From FW021-bin31 sp964467635 (lineage in GTDB: Bacteria; Bacteroidota; Bacteroidia; Chitinophagales; Chitinophagaceae): a stretch of 17,859 nucleotides of DNA. Within the stretch, counting starts at the first letter, position 1; the number at the start of each line of letters is the position of its first letter. The notes under the pieces were generated by a model that was not told where the DNA came from, searched no databases, and saw nothing but the letters and a program-made list of their open reading frames with translations. Positions 1 through 8,702 of the stretch are shown one piece after another. The stretch spans positions 1 to 17,859 of the forward strand of contig CAYXRN010000068.1 in the NCBI GenBank assembly GCA_964467635.1. The letters are read 5' to 3'. A program made the translations under genes and the position numbers.

Positions 1-2
1 TC

Positions 3-536
3 CGGGACGAAGTGGTCGACCTGGAAAAAGCGGGCATAAAGATCATTCAGATAGACGAGCCGGCATTGCGGGAAGGGCTGCCGCTCCACAAGAAAGACTG
101 GGCTGACTATCTCCATTGGGCGACAACCGCATTCAGAATAACAGCAAGCGGCGTGACGGATGAAACACAAATACATACGCATATGTGTTATTCCGAATTC
201 AATGATATTATTGAAAACATCGCCGCGATGGATGCAGATGTCATCACCATTGAAACCAGTCGTTCGCAAATGGAATTGCTGGATGCTTTCGCTGATTTCA
301 AATATCCCAATGATATCGGGCCGGGAGTTTATGATATTCATTCTCCCAGGATTCCCTCCAAAGAAGAGATGGAAGCATTGATCAAAAAAGCAGTGAAGGT
401 GATCCCCAAAGAGCAATTATGGATCAACCCCGATTGCGGGCTTAAAACAAGGGGATGGACAGAAACGAAAGCCGCTTTACAAAATATGATGGATGCGGCA
501 AGGGCATTACGGAAAGGAGTAGAAGTCTTGAGTTGA
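3..536 (+). CDS. metE: Cobalamin-independent methionine synthase, C-terminal part (partial)
   Basis: This is the last 177 codons of MetE, which moves a methyl group from 5-methyltetrahydrofolate (polyglutamate) to homocysteine to make methionine in the cytoplasm. The frame is open from the left edge, so the start and the N-terminal half are outside the window. The visible part is the catalytic C-terminal TIM-barrel half. It contains IIQIDEPALREG, then the zinc-site elements in family order: the H-x-C pair in HTHMCYSEF, the Glu in VITIETSRS, and the late Cys in WINPDCGLKTR. All four expected zinc ligands (His, Cys, Glu, Cys) are present, so the fragment looks functional. It ends in TGA and is followed 14 bases later by a terminator hairpin. 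It is convergent with the glutamine synthetase gene. Family identity is very secure. Confidence 0.97.
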   Translation, partial: RDEVVDLEKAGIKIIQIDEPALREGLPLHKKDWADYLHWATTAFRITASGVTDETQIHTHMCYSEFNDIIENIAAMDADVITIETSRSQMELLDAFADFKYPNDIGPGVYDIHSPRIPSKEEMEALIKKAVKVIPKEQLWINPDCGLKTRGWTETKAALQNMMDAARALRKGVEVLS

Positions 537-550
537 CTGTCAGTAGTAGT

Positions 551-583
551 AACGGCCACAAATTTTTATTTGTGGCCGTTTTT
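551..583 (+). terminator. Rho-independent terminator of metE
   Basis: A perfect 12-base inverted repeat (551-562 with 569-580, arms AACGGCCACAAA and its complement) has a 6-base loop and is followed on the + strand by T residues up to 583. It starts 14 bases after the metE stop. On the minus strand the hairpin is followed by ACTACTACTG instead of T, so it should work mainly for metE and less well for the convergent glutamine synthetase gene. Confidence 0.85.
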
Positions 584-650
584 GGAATGGATAAACACGG
601 GTTACCTTATGGTCTGTTGAAAGCAGCAGCGGTAGCCCTCGAAGTCGTTT

Positions 651-2864
651 TTAACTCAGGTAGAGCAACTCCCGGTATTTGGGCAGACGCCACTCTTCGT
701 CATCTACCAAAAATTCTAGCTTATCACAATGATAGCGGATTGGGTCGAAGAATCCTTTTACGTGATCGCCATAAGCAGCAGCCTTCTCTTTTAAATCTTC
801 TATTTTATTGGCTTTCTTTCGGGCGTCGATCATATCCTCGACACCTTCGACAATAGCAGCAATGTGCTCTGAGATTTTTTCCAGTATCCGGCTCTGAGAT
901 TTCCAATTTCTTTCCTCCATGTCCAGATCTTTCAACCCTCTGATATTTTCAATCAGGTGATTCTGGTATTTAACCGCAGCAGGAACAATAAAATTTGTGC
1001 ATAAATCGCCCAGCACACGGGCTTCTATCTGCACCCTCTTAATATAGTCCTCCATAAGAATTTCATACCGGGCATGCAGTTCGTTTTTGGTAAAGATGCC
1101 CAGATCCCGAAACACTCTTTCCGCCTTCTCGCTGGTTAGCACATTCAGCGCGTGTGGGGTGGATGTTTCATTGGGAAGCCCTCGCTTTTTGGCTTCCTGT
1201 TCCCATTCTTCGCTATAGCCATCACCTTCAAATAAAACGCTTTTTGAGGTTACGATAAAACGTTGTAACACTTGCAAAATGGCAATTTCCTTTTTTTCTC
1301 CCTTGGCAATCAACGCGTCCACTTCCTGCTTAAATTTCGTCAGGGTATCTGCCATGATCGTATTGAGAAAAGTCATCGGGCTGGCACAGTTGGCCGTCGC
1401 ACCCACCGCCCGGAATTCAAACTTATTTCCCGTAAAAGCAAAAGGGGAGGTACGGTTCCGGTCCGTATTGTCTTTAAACAATTCAGGAATACGCTTGTGC
1501 AGGTCGATTTTCAGCATGGCCTCGTCCTGTTCATCAAATTTTTTATCAACGCGTGATTCAATCTCCTCCAGAACAGCCGTGAGGTAATGACCGATAAAAA
1601 CGGAAATAATAGCTGGTGGCGCTTCGTTGGCCCCCAGACGGTAGTCGTTGCTGGCAGAAGCAATAGAGGCGCGCAACAAATCCGCATTGTCATGTACCGC
1701 CTTAATGGTGTTAATGAAAAAGGTCAGGAACATCAGGTTCGTCTTCGGCGTTTTACCCGGAGATAACAAATTCACCCCGGTATTCGTGCCCATGCTCCAG
1801 TTGTTGTGTTTGCCCGAACCATTAATTCCCGCAAATGGCTTTTCATGAAATAACACAGTCAATTCATGCCTGCGGGCCACTTTACTCATCACATCCATCA
1901 GCAGCGAATTGTGATCTACCGCGATATTCACCTCTTCAAAGATCGGCGCACATTCAAACTGGGCCGGAGCCACTTCGTTGTGTCTTGTCTTCAGGGGAAT
2001 GCCAAGTTTATAACACTCTGTTTCCAGATCCCGCATAAACGTATACGTCCGGTCAGGGATAGAGCCGAAATAATGGTCTTCTAACTGCTGCCCTTTGGCA
2101 GGAGGATGTCCTATTACTGTTCGTCCACACTGCATCAGATCGGGGCGGGCATTAGCCAGGCGGGAATCAATTAAAAAATATTCCTGTTCCCACCCAAGCG
2201 TAGGCGCCACGGACGTTATATTCCGGTCAAAATAGTTGCATACTTGTGTCGCTATTTTATCCAAGGCCTCAATAGACTTCAACAGGGGGGCCTTGTAATC
2301 CAGGGACTCACCGGTATAGGAAACAAAAGCCGTGGGAATGCATAGTGTCCTGCCCAGTCCCATGTCCATGATAAATGCAGGGGAAGAAGGATCCCAGGCC
2401 GTGTACCCCCGCGCTTCAAAAGTAGCGCGTAATCCCCCGCTTGGGAAACTGGAGGCATCCGGCTCCTGCTGTACGAGCGAATTGCCGTCAAAATTCTCGA
2501 TGGGGGTGCCGTCCTCATCTATGCTAAAAAAAGCATCGTGTTTTTCAGCCGTAGTGCCGGTTAGCGGTTGAAACCAGTGTGTGTAATGGCTCACTCCTTT
2601 ATCCATCGCCCAGGCGCGCATGCCGGAGGCGATCTGACTGGCCATTTTGCGGTCTATTTTCAATCCCAGCTTCACTGAATTGGCCAGGCTTTTGAAAGCC
2701 TCGTCAGTCAGATATTCCCGCATAATTTTTCCGGTAAAAACGTTGCTGGCAAAGAAATCAGTAATCTTTGAGCCGTCCAGGTCAGCGCCGTTGCTTCGTT
2801 CAGAAATCGGACGGACCGGGGCACCGTACAATTCTTTTAAAGCCGTAAATCGTAAAACTTCCAT
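651..2864 (-). CDS. glnN: Glutamine synthetase type III
   Basis: This 737-residue protein makes glutamine from glutamate, ammonia and ATP in the cytoplasm. The length fits class III (about 700-730 residues), not class I/II (about 350-470). Visible class III signatures are the N-terminal block KITDFFASNVFTGKIMREYL (residues 33-52), the metal/glutamate-site block GWEQEYFLID (224-233), KTRHNEVAPAQFE (292-304) and the HEKPFAGINGSGKHNNWSM region (340-358). No frameshift or missing block is seen. The ATG at 2862-2864 gives the usual class III N-terminus (short lead into LRFTALKELYG). The gene runs toward metE and ends 67 bases before the metE terminator. A 652-base spacer lies upstream, so it is probably transcribed alone. 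Class III enzymes are common in Bacteroidota and usually respond to nitrogen supply; no regulatory site could be identified here. The symbol glnN follows class III usage; some genomes call it glnA. Confidence 0.96.
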   Translation of the reverse strand: MEVLRFTALKELYGAPVRPISERSNGADLDGSKITDFFASNVFTGKIMREYLTDEAFKSLANSVKLGLKIDRKMASQIASGMRAWAMDKGVSHYTHWFQPLTGTTAEKHDAFFSIDEDGTPIENFDGNSLVQQEPDASSFPSGGLRATFEARGYTAWDPSSPAFIMDMGLGRTLCIPTAFVSYTGESLDYKAPLLKSIEALDKIATQVCNYFDRNITSVAPTLGWEQEYFLIDSRLANARPDLMQCGRTVIGHPPAKGQQLEDHYFGSIPDRTYTFMRDLETECYKLGIPLKTRHNEVAPAQFECAPIFEEVNIAVDHNSLLMDVMSKVARRHELTVLFHEKPFAGINGSGKHNNWSMGTNTGVNLLSPGKTPKTNLMFLTFFINTIKAVHDNADLLRASIASASNDYRLGANEAPPAIISVFIGHYLTAVLEEIESRVDKKFDEQDEAMLKIDLHKRIPELFKDNTDRNRTSPFAFTGNKFEFRAVGATANCASPMTFLNTIMADTLTKFKQEVDALIAKGEKKEIAILQVLQRFIVTSKSVLFEGDGYSEEWEQEAKKRGLPNETSTPHALNVLTSEKAERVFRDLGIFTKNELHARYEILMEDYIKRVQIEARVLGDLCTNFIVPAAVKYQNHLIENIRGLKDLDMEERNWKSQSRILEKISEHIAAIVEGVEDMIDARKKANKIEDLKEKAAAYGDHVKGFFDPIRYHCDKLEFLVDDEEWRLPKYRELLYLS

Positions 2865-3516
2865 GAAGATATGTTTTTGGCAAAGAACGATTAAATAATT
2901 TTAATATACAACATTTTCTTTGATTTTTTATAAAAAAATAAGATTCATGAAAAAATAAAATCTGTTTTTTGAAAGAACCTAATAATTTTAATTCATTTTA
3001 CAGAGAATTTATACATATATTTATTTTTCAAACGTGTTAAATTCAAACTGATGACCGACCAGAAGTGAAATGCTAGAAATCTGTAAAATACCCACCTATC
3101 CGTTGACAATTAAAAGACCGCCTGGCACCAATCACTCCATATTATCACAGAGACTGGAATATGCTATACAAAACGGGGCGAATAAACGTTTTTTGTTTAC
3201 TTAGCCGGGGGGCCACATCCGAATCACTTGCCGGGATGCGCTTTTCAGTAGACCATGTTTTACTTAATCAGAGCCATACCGGGTATCAGCCGGGAGAGAC
3301 TATCCGGCGTTCAGAATATTTTTGTTTTAAAGGCTAATCACCATACACAGCAGTTTTGCCTTATAGGTTTTGTAAAAACCCGGTAATGGGTATTTGCCTG
3401 GAATTCATCAAAATGATAACCGACCGGCAGGTTCAGCTACGGTACCACTGCCCACGAAAGCCGCCGAGTATCACAAGCGTAAGAAAGTATTACCGATAGA
3501 AAACAAAGGAGCCTTT
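2865..3516. other. Intergenic region upstream of glutamine synthetase
   Basis: This 652-base spacer lies between the glutamine synthetase start and the end of the SIMPL-domain gene. The 170 bases nearest the synthetase start are strongly AT-rich (long A and T runs between about 2890 and 3040) and probably hold its promoter, but I found no clear TAnnTTTG box with a matching upstream TTG/TTTG. The rest is of mixed composition. No convincing ORF, tRNA, repeat array or terminator was seen. Confidence 0.5.
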
Positions 3517-4248
3517 CTATTTGAGTTCAAACTCCATTTGGACAGTAATGGAAGCCGTCTTGACCTTACTGCTGGTATTAAATGCACCGCCCCAGGTATA
3601 GTCCTCTCCACTATACTGTCCGATGATCTGGAAAACCCCCATATTTGCTTTATTCAAGCCTCCTAATTCATTATCGGATTTCTCCGCAATGGTTTGTGCC
3701 CGAAGGCGTCCATCTGCCGAAGCTTTAGAAAGCAGGTCTATCTTCAGGTCAGATAATTTAGTATAGTAATACGCAGGTGAAAGGGAATTGAACTCTACTC
3801 CTGCCTGTATAAGCCCTGTTATTTCACGGGAAATACTTTCTACCTTGCTGATTTCTTTGGATTGTACTTTTATCTTTTGGGTCAGCGTATATCCGGTGAA
3901 CTTGCGGCCGGTCATACGTCCGTTGCTGTCATACACCGTTTCATAGTCTTTGGAAATATCCACTGCTGAAAAAATAACCTGATTGAGATCAAGGCCTTTG
4001 CTGGATAGAAACTCCTTTACTTTCTTCTCATCCTCCTTAAGCTCGGAATAGGCCATCTCCAGCGTAGACGCCTTTCGGGAATAGGTTCCCTGCCAAACGA
4101 TCAGGTCACTGGTAAAGTTAACCTTGGCCCCCCCGGTCACAGAAACGGTTTTCTGCTGGCGGAACTTGTAATTGTACTGGTGCCCCAATACGATAGCGGC
4201 AATCACAACCGCCAATCCGATGATGAGGGTGGGAAGTATGCGTTTCAT
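3517..4248 (-). CDS. SIMPL (DUF541) domain protein, membrane-anchored
   Basis: This 243-residue protein has a single N-terminal hydrophobic segment (about residues 4-22, LPTLIIGLAVVIAAIVLG) after a basic MKR start. That fits a signal anchor with the rest in the periplasm. The body matches the SIMPL/DUF541 pattern: an opening strand TVSVTGGAKV (about 34-43), a central charged helix with ELKEDEKKVKEFL, and a late helix ASADGRLRAQTIAEKS followed by a strand-rich end. Members of this family are widespread and mostly uncharacterised, so no reaction is assigned. The gene starts 31 bases after the alpha-galactosidase stop and is probably transcribed with it; the pairing may be only positional. ATG start at 4246-4248, TAG stop. 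No U-rich terminator hairpin was found downstream. Confidence 0.85.
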   Translation of the reverse strand: MKRILPTLIIGLAVVIAAIVLGHQYNYKFRQQKTVSVTGGAKVNFTSDLIVWQGTYSRKASTLEMAYSELKEDEKKVKEFLSSKGLDLNQVIFSAVDISKDYETVYDSNGRMTGRKFTGYTLTQKIKVQSKEISKVESISREITGLIQAGVEFNSLSPAYYYTKLSDLKIDLLSKASADGRLRAQTIAEKSDNELGGLNKANMGVFQIIGQYSGEDYTWGGAFNTSSKVKTASITVQMEFELK

Positions 4249-4279
4249 GAAAATCGTTTAGCTGGGCAATATACAACAA

Positions 4280-6439
4280 TTATTGCGCACTCAATTCGAA
4301 TACCGCACTTTGGGCTTCTCCCCGGATGGGGGAATGGATGCCTACGTTCATTAAATAGCTTCCCGAATAAACTTTTCCGGACTCCGGACAACGTGACTTC
4401 TTTCCCTCCGATAAATTGATTTCCTTGACCCGGTAGTTTTTATCAGGATCAAGTCCGTTCAGACGTACAGGAAGCGTTACTGGATTTAGTATATCATGCA
4501 TAGAATACGTAAACACCACAGCACGGTCCTTATCCTCCGCTACATACATCAGGGCTGCACGATTGCCCTCATAAGGGTTGATTAAACGATAAACATCACC
4601 ATACCACACGATACTTTTAATCTGGTTATAGGTCGCTACTGCCTGCTGAATAAAGGATATTTCAGAGTTACTCAATTTATCAAACTCCATATCAAATCCA
4701 AGCTTCCCCATCATGGCTACATCAATTTTGAACTTTAACGAGTAATCGCCGGATTCGGTCACATGGGCGCAGGTGGCAATAGCCGGATATAAATAAGAAT
4801 AACCCCATTGAATCATAATCCGGTCCATCGGGTTGGTATTGTCACTCGGCCAGAATTCCGTGAAATATTTTAATGCACCGTAATCCACTCTTCCGCCACC
4901 ACCGGAACAAAGCATCATCGGAAGATCCGGATATTTTTCACGAACGCGTTGCATTACATCATACAGTCCTCGAACGTAGTCTACATAAATCTTCGATTGC
5001 ACTTTCCCGAGATAGGGTGAATATTCATTAGAAAAAATACGGTTGCAATCCCATTTAAAATACGCAATACCGGGATGTTTTGTCATTAGACCATCTATAA
5101 TATTATACACAAAGTCCTGTACCTCCGGATTGGTCAGGTCCAATACAAGCTGGTCACGATGATAGTTTTCAGGACGATTAGGCAGTTTGATGATCCAGTC
5201 CTGGTGATTTTCATACAATTCACTTTTGGGGTTAACCATTTCGGGCTCAATCCAGATGCCAAACTTCAGCCCACGCGCAGTTGCTTGCTTTACCAGATAA
5301 CCAATCCCGTGGGGAAGCTTCTTTTTATTAACCTGCCAATCTCCAAGTCCTGCTTCGTCATTGTTGCGCGGATATTTGTTACCGAACCAGCCGTCGTCCA
5401 ACAGGAACATATCCACCCCGATTTCTTTCGCCTGATCAAAAAGATGGATGAGTTTATCTTCATTAAAATCAAAATAGGTGGCCTCCCAATTATTCAACAG
5501 GGTTAGCCTTGGCCCGGTTCCATCCAAAATGCCATAACGGCGCGCCCACCGATCAATATTCCGCGAAGCCTGTCCTTTTCCCTTCGTGCTGTAGGTAAAA
5601 ATAAAAGCAGGTGTTTCAAAATCCGTTTCAGGTCCTAGTGGATAATCCGAAGCAAAAGGGTTGATTCCAGGAATAATATGCAACTTTCCTTTGTTATCTA
5701 TTTCAAAAGACAAACGAAAATTACCGCTCCACGCCAATGTACCTGCAAGAACATCTCCCGTATTCTCTGTTGAAGGCCGACCGGCAGACAACAGGAAACC
5801 GGGATTTTGATACTTGGTAGCGCGGGTACCCAGCTTAGAGTCAATGATCTTGATTCCGGACGTAAGTTTGTCGGTCTGCACCTGCATTTCCTCGGTCCGA
5901 TCACCATGAAAATGAGTCAGCCAGTAGTCATCGGCATTCAGGTACAGGTTAGCCGAGCCAAATTCATGAAGCATTACAGGAGCCTTTTCCTCATGATGGA
6001 TCACGCTCCAGGTTTTAATCACATTCTCCTCATAAAAAGCCTTGTAATACAGGGTTACCTCAAAAGGATATTTTGGATCTTTTAATTTTATCTGTGTGAG
6101 TTGGATATCATTTGCTATTTTCTCTGACTGGTGATCTACATATTCCAAGTTTAAGGACGGATTGCCATCTGCATGCGTTACCCGCAATGCGGCATTAAAA
6201 CGATTCGTCATGCCAGAAGTACTGTACGCCTGGCTGGACCTGTCTACTGCAATGCTCAGGTAATCCTGTTTCCCATTCATTGCCGGCCCGAAATAGGCTT
6301 GATAAAGATGATCATCCGCTACTTTAAGTACCAGAGCCACATTCTTAGTATTAACAATAATGGGGGCTTCCTGCTGGGCAAGACTCATTACCGGCAGAGC
6401 AAACAATAAAATAATGGCAAAAACACAATTCCGCTGCAT
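4280..6439 (-). CDS. Exported GH36 alpha-galactosidase
   Basis: This protein of 719 residues is predicted to hydrolyse terminal alpha-1,6-galactose from raffinose-type oligosaccharides or galactomannan side chains. An N-terminal signal peptide (MQRNCVFAIILLFALPVMSLAQQ) has a likely cut near Ala21, so it should act in the periplasm or outside the cell. The first ~300 residues form the family's beta-rich N-terminal domain. The TIM barrel opens at NNWEATYFDFNE and contains LLDDGWFG and KFGIWIEPEMV, the catalytic nucleophile block FKWDCNR (Asp464 in my count) and the acid/base block WPSDNT (Asp533). CSGGGGRVDYG lies between them and a C-terminal beta domain follows. Length and motifs fit a complete GH36 enzyme. 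I chose the ATG at 6437-6439; a GTG two codons upstream (6443-6445) is in frame and also possible. It is probably cotranscribed with the SIMPL gene 31 bases downstream. A promoter-like element precedes it, so it looks separate from the SusCD operon. Confidence 0.93.
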   Translation of the reverse strand: MQRNCVFAIILLFALPVMSLAQQEAPIIVNTKNVALVLKVADDHLYQAYFGPAMNGKQDYLSIAVDRSSQAYSTSGMTNRFNAALRVTHADGNPSLNLEYVDHQSEKIANDIQLTQIKLKDPKYPFEVTLYYKAFYEENVIKTWSVIHHEEKAPVMLHEFGSANLYLNADDYWLTHFHGDRTEEMQVQTDKLTSGIKIIDSKLGTRATKYQNPGFLLSAGRPSTENTGDVLAGTLAWSGNFRLSFEIDNKGKLHIIPGINPFASDYPLGPETDFETPAFIFTYSTKGKGQASRNIDRWARRYGILDGTGPRLTLLNNWEATYFDFNEDKLIHLFDQAKEIGVDMFLLDDGWFGNKYPRNNDEAGLGDWQVNKKKLPHGIGYLVKQATARGLKFGIWIEPEMVNPKSELYENHQDWIIKLPNRPENYHRDQLVLDLTNPEVQDFVYNIIDGLMTKHPGIAYFKWDCNRIFSNEYSPYLGKVQSKIYVDYVRGLYDVMQRVREKYPDLPMMLCSGGGGRVDYGALKYFTEFWPSDNTNPMDRIMIQWGYSYLYPAIATCAHVTESGDYSLKFKIDVAMMGKLGFDMEFDKLSNSEISFIQQAVATYNQIKSIVWYGDVYRLINPYEGNRAALMYVAEDKDRAVVFTYSMHDILNPVTLPVRLNGLDPDKNYRVKEINLSEGKKSRCPESGKVYSGSYLMNVGIHSPIRGEAQSAVFELSAQ

Positions 6440-6777
6440 AATCACGCTTTTAAGTTATAAATGAAGCATCAAAAATAAGCAGAAAAAAAAAGATATACAA
6501 TTGCAGCACCTACTATCCACGGAACAAATAACAGCCGGGCATCTTGTGGGAAAATTTTTCGTAAATCTTTGCCCTATACTAAGACAATGAATTGACCTAC
6601 CGACATCGAAACAAGCAGCCGATGTAAAGCGAAGGACCTTAAAAGGCGTCTCCTCCGATCCGGAAACCGACCCAAAAAATCTAATATAAACGCTCCGTCT
6701 TTCACTTATGACACGAAAAGAGACTGTAATTACAACTTTAGTTCTATACTGAGCTAATCAATGGTGTGGGAAACTAC
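6440..6777. other. Intergenic region between the TIM-barrel gene and the GH36 gene
   Basis: This spacer of about 340 bases has no ORF that resembles a protein. It holds the candidate promoter at 6470-6500. I saw no clear terminator hairpin with a T run for the operon that ends at 6778, so how transcription of that operon stops is unclear. Confidence 0.5.
6470..6500 (-). promoter_or_regulatory. Putative Bacteroidota promoter of the GH36-SIMPL unit
   Basis: On the minus strand, TATTTTTG (6477 down to 6470) matches the Bacteroidota -7 consensus TAnnTTTG. A TTG at 6500-6498 lies 20 bases upstream, within the 17-23 base spacing known for this sigma factor. Transcription would start at about 6463, giving a leader of roughly 25 bases before the ATG at 6439. 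The region is AT-rich, so a chance match is possible. Confidence 0.45.
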
Positions 6778-7752
6778 TCATTTAGAATATCCAGATCGAA
6801 TGTATTTTTTCATAATGTATCTGTTATACATCAACGCATAACAAACAGTTAGATCCTTCACGTCTTTGTAATGGCATTCATACATAAATGGACCGGTATA
6901 ATTTGCTTTATACAACGCATCCAGAATAGCAGTCCAGTCATTCATCCCTTTTCCCGAACAAGGGAAATAATGCCTTTCGTGTGCTCCGTCTCCATCCGCA
7001 ATATGGACAAATTTCAAGCGATCCCCTAAGGCCAATATTAATTTTTCTGGATGTAAAATATGATTCATATCTACAGCAGCATAGATGCCTTCCGGCAGCC
7101 TGTTCATAATTTTCATTGTCTCTTCCACTGTCCTGCATAAGGGGCGCTCATACCTGACTCCACCGCTTTTTACATATAACTTAGGGCCCGTCATATTCTC
7201 AATCACCATTGTAGCCCCTATATTGCGAACAGCATCCTTCAACTCCATAACAGACTTTACAAGCTGGTTAACATGTTCTTTTCTGGCATCCAGGCTTAAA
7301 TACCAACTTGGGTGAAATAAAATAATCTTAGGTTGAAAAACTCGGCAAAACGTCAACACTTTTTTTTGCAGTGCAATCACTTTTTTCCGTTTAGCTTCAT
7401 CTAAGAGTGAAAGATCAATACCTCTGCCAAAAGGCATATGTATAGCCCAAACCTTAATACCTACAGCGTCTGTTATTTTCTTTACCCGCGCTACCTCTTT
7501 TGTTATTTCATTATCACTAAGCACAAAAGTACACTTCTTTCTATCGACCCAATGTCCAACCCCAATCTGAATACAAGAAATACCAACAGACTTAGCATAC
7601 TGCATCTTCGCCAAAGTAACCTTTGATATACTTGTAGAATACCCTACCTCCAATGGAGCAGGAACCGTACGCTCCTGACCAAATAGTGCATCAGGAGTAA
7701 ATAATAAAACAGACAAAACAATAAAAGCTAAATTAATACGGCCGATTCTCAT
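6778..7752 (-). CDS. Exported xylose-isomerase-like TIM-barrel protein (sugar phosphate isomerase/epimerase family)
   Basis: This 324-residue protein has an N-terminal signal peptide (MRIGRINLAFIVLSVLLF, probable cut near residue 25), so it should work outside the cytoplasm. The remainder fits the AP_endonuc_2/xylose-isomerase-like barrel. Candidate metal-binding residues occur at the expected strand ends: Glu185 in VIENM, Asp228 in AAVDMNH, His250 in FVHIADGDG and Glu292 in FMYECH; HPSWY (147-151) and HMPFGRG (105-111) are further conserved-looking loops. The fold covers isomerases, epimerases and endonuclease IV, so the reaction cannot be named from sequence; sugar isomerisation or epimerisation is the usual expectation. 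It is the last gene of the minus-strand SusCD train, 120 bases after the second EEP gene, with no clear terminator between, so it is probably part of the operon. The export of a protein from this mostly cytoplasmic superfamily is notable. ATG at 7750-7752. Confidence 0.82.
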   Translation of the reverse strand: MRIGRINLAFIVLSVLLFTPDALFGQERTVPAPLEVGYSTSISKVTLAKMQYAKSVGISCIQIGVGHWVDRKKCTFVLSDNEITKEVARVKKITDAVGIKVWAIHMPFGRGIDLSLLDEAKRKKVIALQKKVLTFCRVFQPKIILFHPSWYLSLDARKEHVNQLVKSVMELKDAVRNIGATMVIENMTGPKLYVKSGGVRYERPLCRTVEETMKIMNRLPEGIYAAVDMNHILHPEKLILALGDRLKFVHIADGDGAHERHYFPCSGKGMNDWTAILDALYKANYTGPFMYECHYKDVKDLTVCYALMYNRYIMKKYIRSGYSK

Positions 7753-7872
7753 TATATCAATATTAAAAGTTTAAAAACAGGACTCTACCTGCACACTTAC
7801 TTAAAAAGTCTCAAGTCTGGGGTTATATTGAACAGATTTTTCTATAATAAACAAACCGCAAAGGCTTGTCAA

Positions 7873-8697
7873 TTACCATGTTATAATAACATCGGCAATA
7901 ATAGGTAGATGATCAAGATCATTCAGACTGGTCTTAGGCGCATGAACATCCATAATTTTAATGTTTTTGCTCGTGATAATATTATCAATATTCACATTAT
8001 GCATCCCTTTGTACCCGGCTGCAGCCGAAGTGCCTCCCGCCGTGGGGAACCAGCCCATATTCCCACCATTCGCCATGTTAAACCCAGCCTTAAGAAATAG
8101 CTTCTGGCCTTTGTCCCAAGCATTCATATCACCCATACAGATAAAGTATTCATAATCGCCCAACAAATGTATCAAATCCTTAAGTGCTTTATCATGCCAT
8201 TGTTTCTGCCACGGAATATGTGTGGAAATGATATGAATTACTTGATCTCCTACTTTTAGTTCCCCTATAAGCGCATAATATTCGCCAGCCCATTCAACTT
8301 GGTGTAAATTGGTTAATTTGAAATTTGTAGCAATTCCGTTATATATCCATCTGTTTTGCTGTCCAAAATAAACATGGGAATAATATGGATCTAAAAGCTC
8401 CTTCTGGGCATTATAAACACTATCCTTATCAAAAAACTTATTCCACTCATTCACAACAAATAGGTCTAAGCTTTGCTTTCCAATCCATCGCTTCCAATTA
8501 CTTAGTTCTGCTTTAGACATTTTCTCACTGCCCTGAAACCCACCAAGTCTCCCCTGATTAAAATGACCTACATTATATGTTCCCACTTTTAGCTTAAGGG
8601 GAATTGACGAAGGCGTCTGACCATTTATAGAATGATAACAAAATAAAATCGATCCGAATGCAATAAACAGCCTCTTAATCACATCTTTTCTACACAT
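7873..8697 (-). CDS. Endonuclease/exonuclease/phosphatase (EEP) family protein, exported
   Basis: This 274-residue protein has the DNase I-like fold of metal-dependent phosphodiesterases and phosphatases. EEP motifs appear in order: TYNVGHF (Asn42), VVNEWN (metal-binding Glu84), STHIPW (His160), MGDMNAW (Asp190, Asn192), NIDNI (Asp238) and LDHLPI (Asp262-His263, the catalytic Asp-His pair). Every expected active-site position is filled, so it should be active. The start is followed by a hydrophobic stretch (residues 10-20) and a possible cut near NGQ, suggesting export. The substrate is not evident: the family includes nucleases, sphingomyelinases and inositol phosphatases. It begins 5 bases after the stop of another EEP gene and must be cotranscribed with it. 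The two proteins differ clearly in sequence and length, so they are not a recent duplication. It lacks the N-terminal beta domain of its neighbour. ATG at 8695-8697. Confidence 0.87.
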   Translation of the reverse strand: MCRKDVIKRLFIAFGSILFCYHSINGQTPSSIPLKLKVGTYNVGHFNQGRLGGFQGSEKMSKAELSNWKRWIGKQSLDLFVVNEWNKFFDKDSVYNAQKELLDPYYSHVYFGQQNRWIYNGIATNFKLTNLHQVEWAGEYYALIGELKVGDQVIHIISTHIPWQKQWHDKALKDLIHLLGDYEYFICMGDMNAWDKGQKLFLKAGFNMANGGNMGWFPTAGGTSAAAGYKGMHNVNIDNIITSKNIKIMDVHAPKTSLNDLDHLPIIADVIITW

Positions 8698-8702
8698 ATT
8701 TC

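Noticed and set aside
599..638. Second hairpin (GGGTTACC with GGTAGCCC) as a terminator for glutamine synthetase
   Set aside because: The arms pair fully only with a G-T wobble on the + strand, there is a 24-base loop, and no T run follows on the minus strand.
455..856. Plus-strand open frame of 133 codons spanning the metE end and the glutamine synthetase end
   Set aside because: It overlaps two well-supported genes in other frames, crosses the metE terminator and encodes nothing protein-like.
2879..2888. TTCTTTGCC element as the promoter -7 box of glutamine synthetase
   Set aside because: It lacks the TA of TAnnTTTG and would place the transcript start almost on the start codon, with no proper upstream box.
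3496..3520. Hairpin around the SIMPL gene stop codon
   Set aside because: The 7-pair AT-rich stem overlaps the stop codon and no T run follows, so it is not supported as a terminator.
3394..3666. Plus-strand open frame of 90 codons in the spacer upstream of glutamine synthetase
   Set aside because: More than half of it is antisense to the SIMPL-domain gene, and the remainder shows no family-like sequence or credible start.
7773..7791. Short hairpin with T5 between the second EEP gene and the TIM-barrel gene (minus strand)
   Set aside because: The stem has only 4 pairs, too weak to claim as a terminator separating the two genes.
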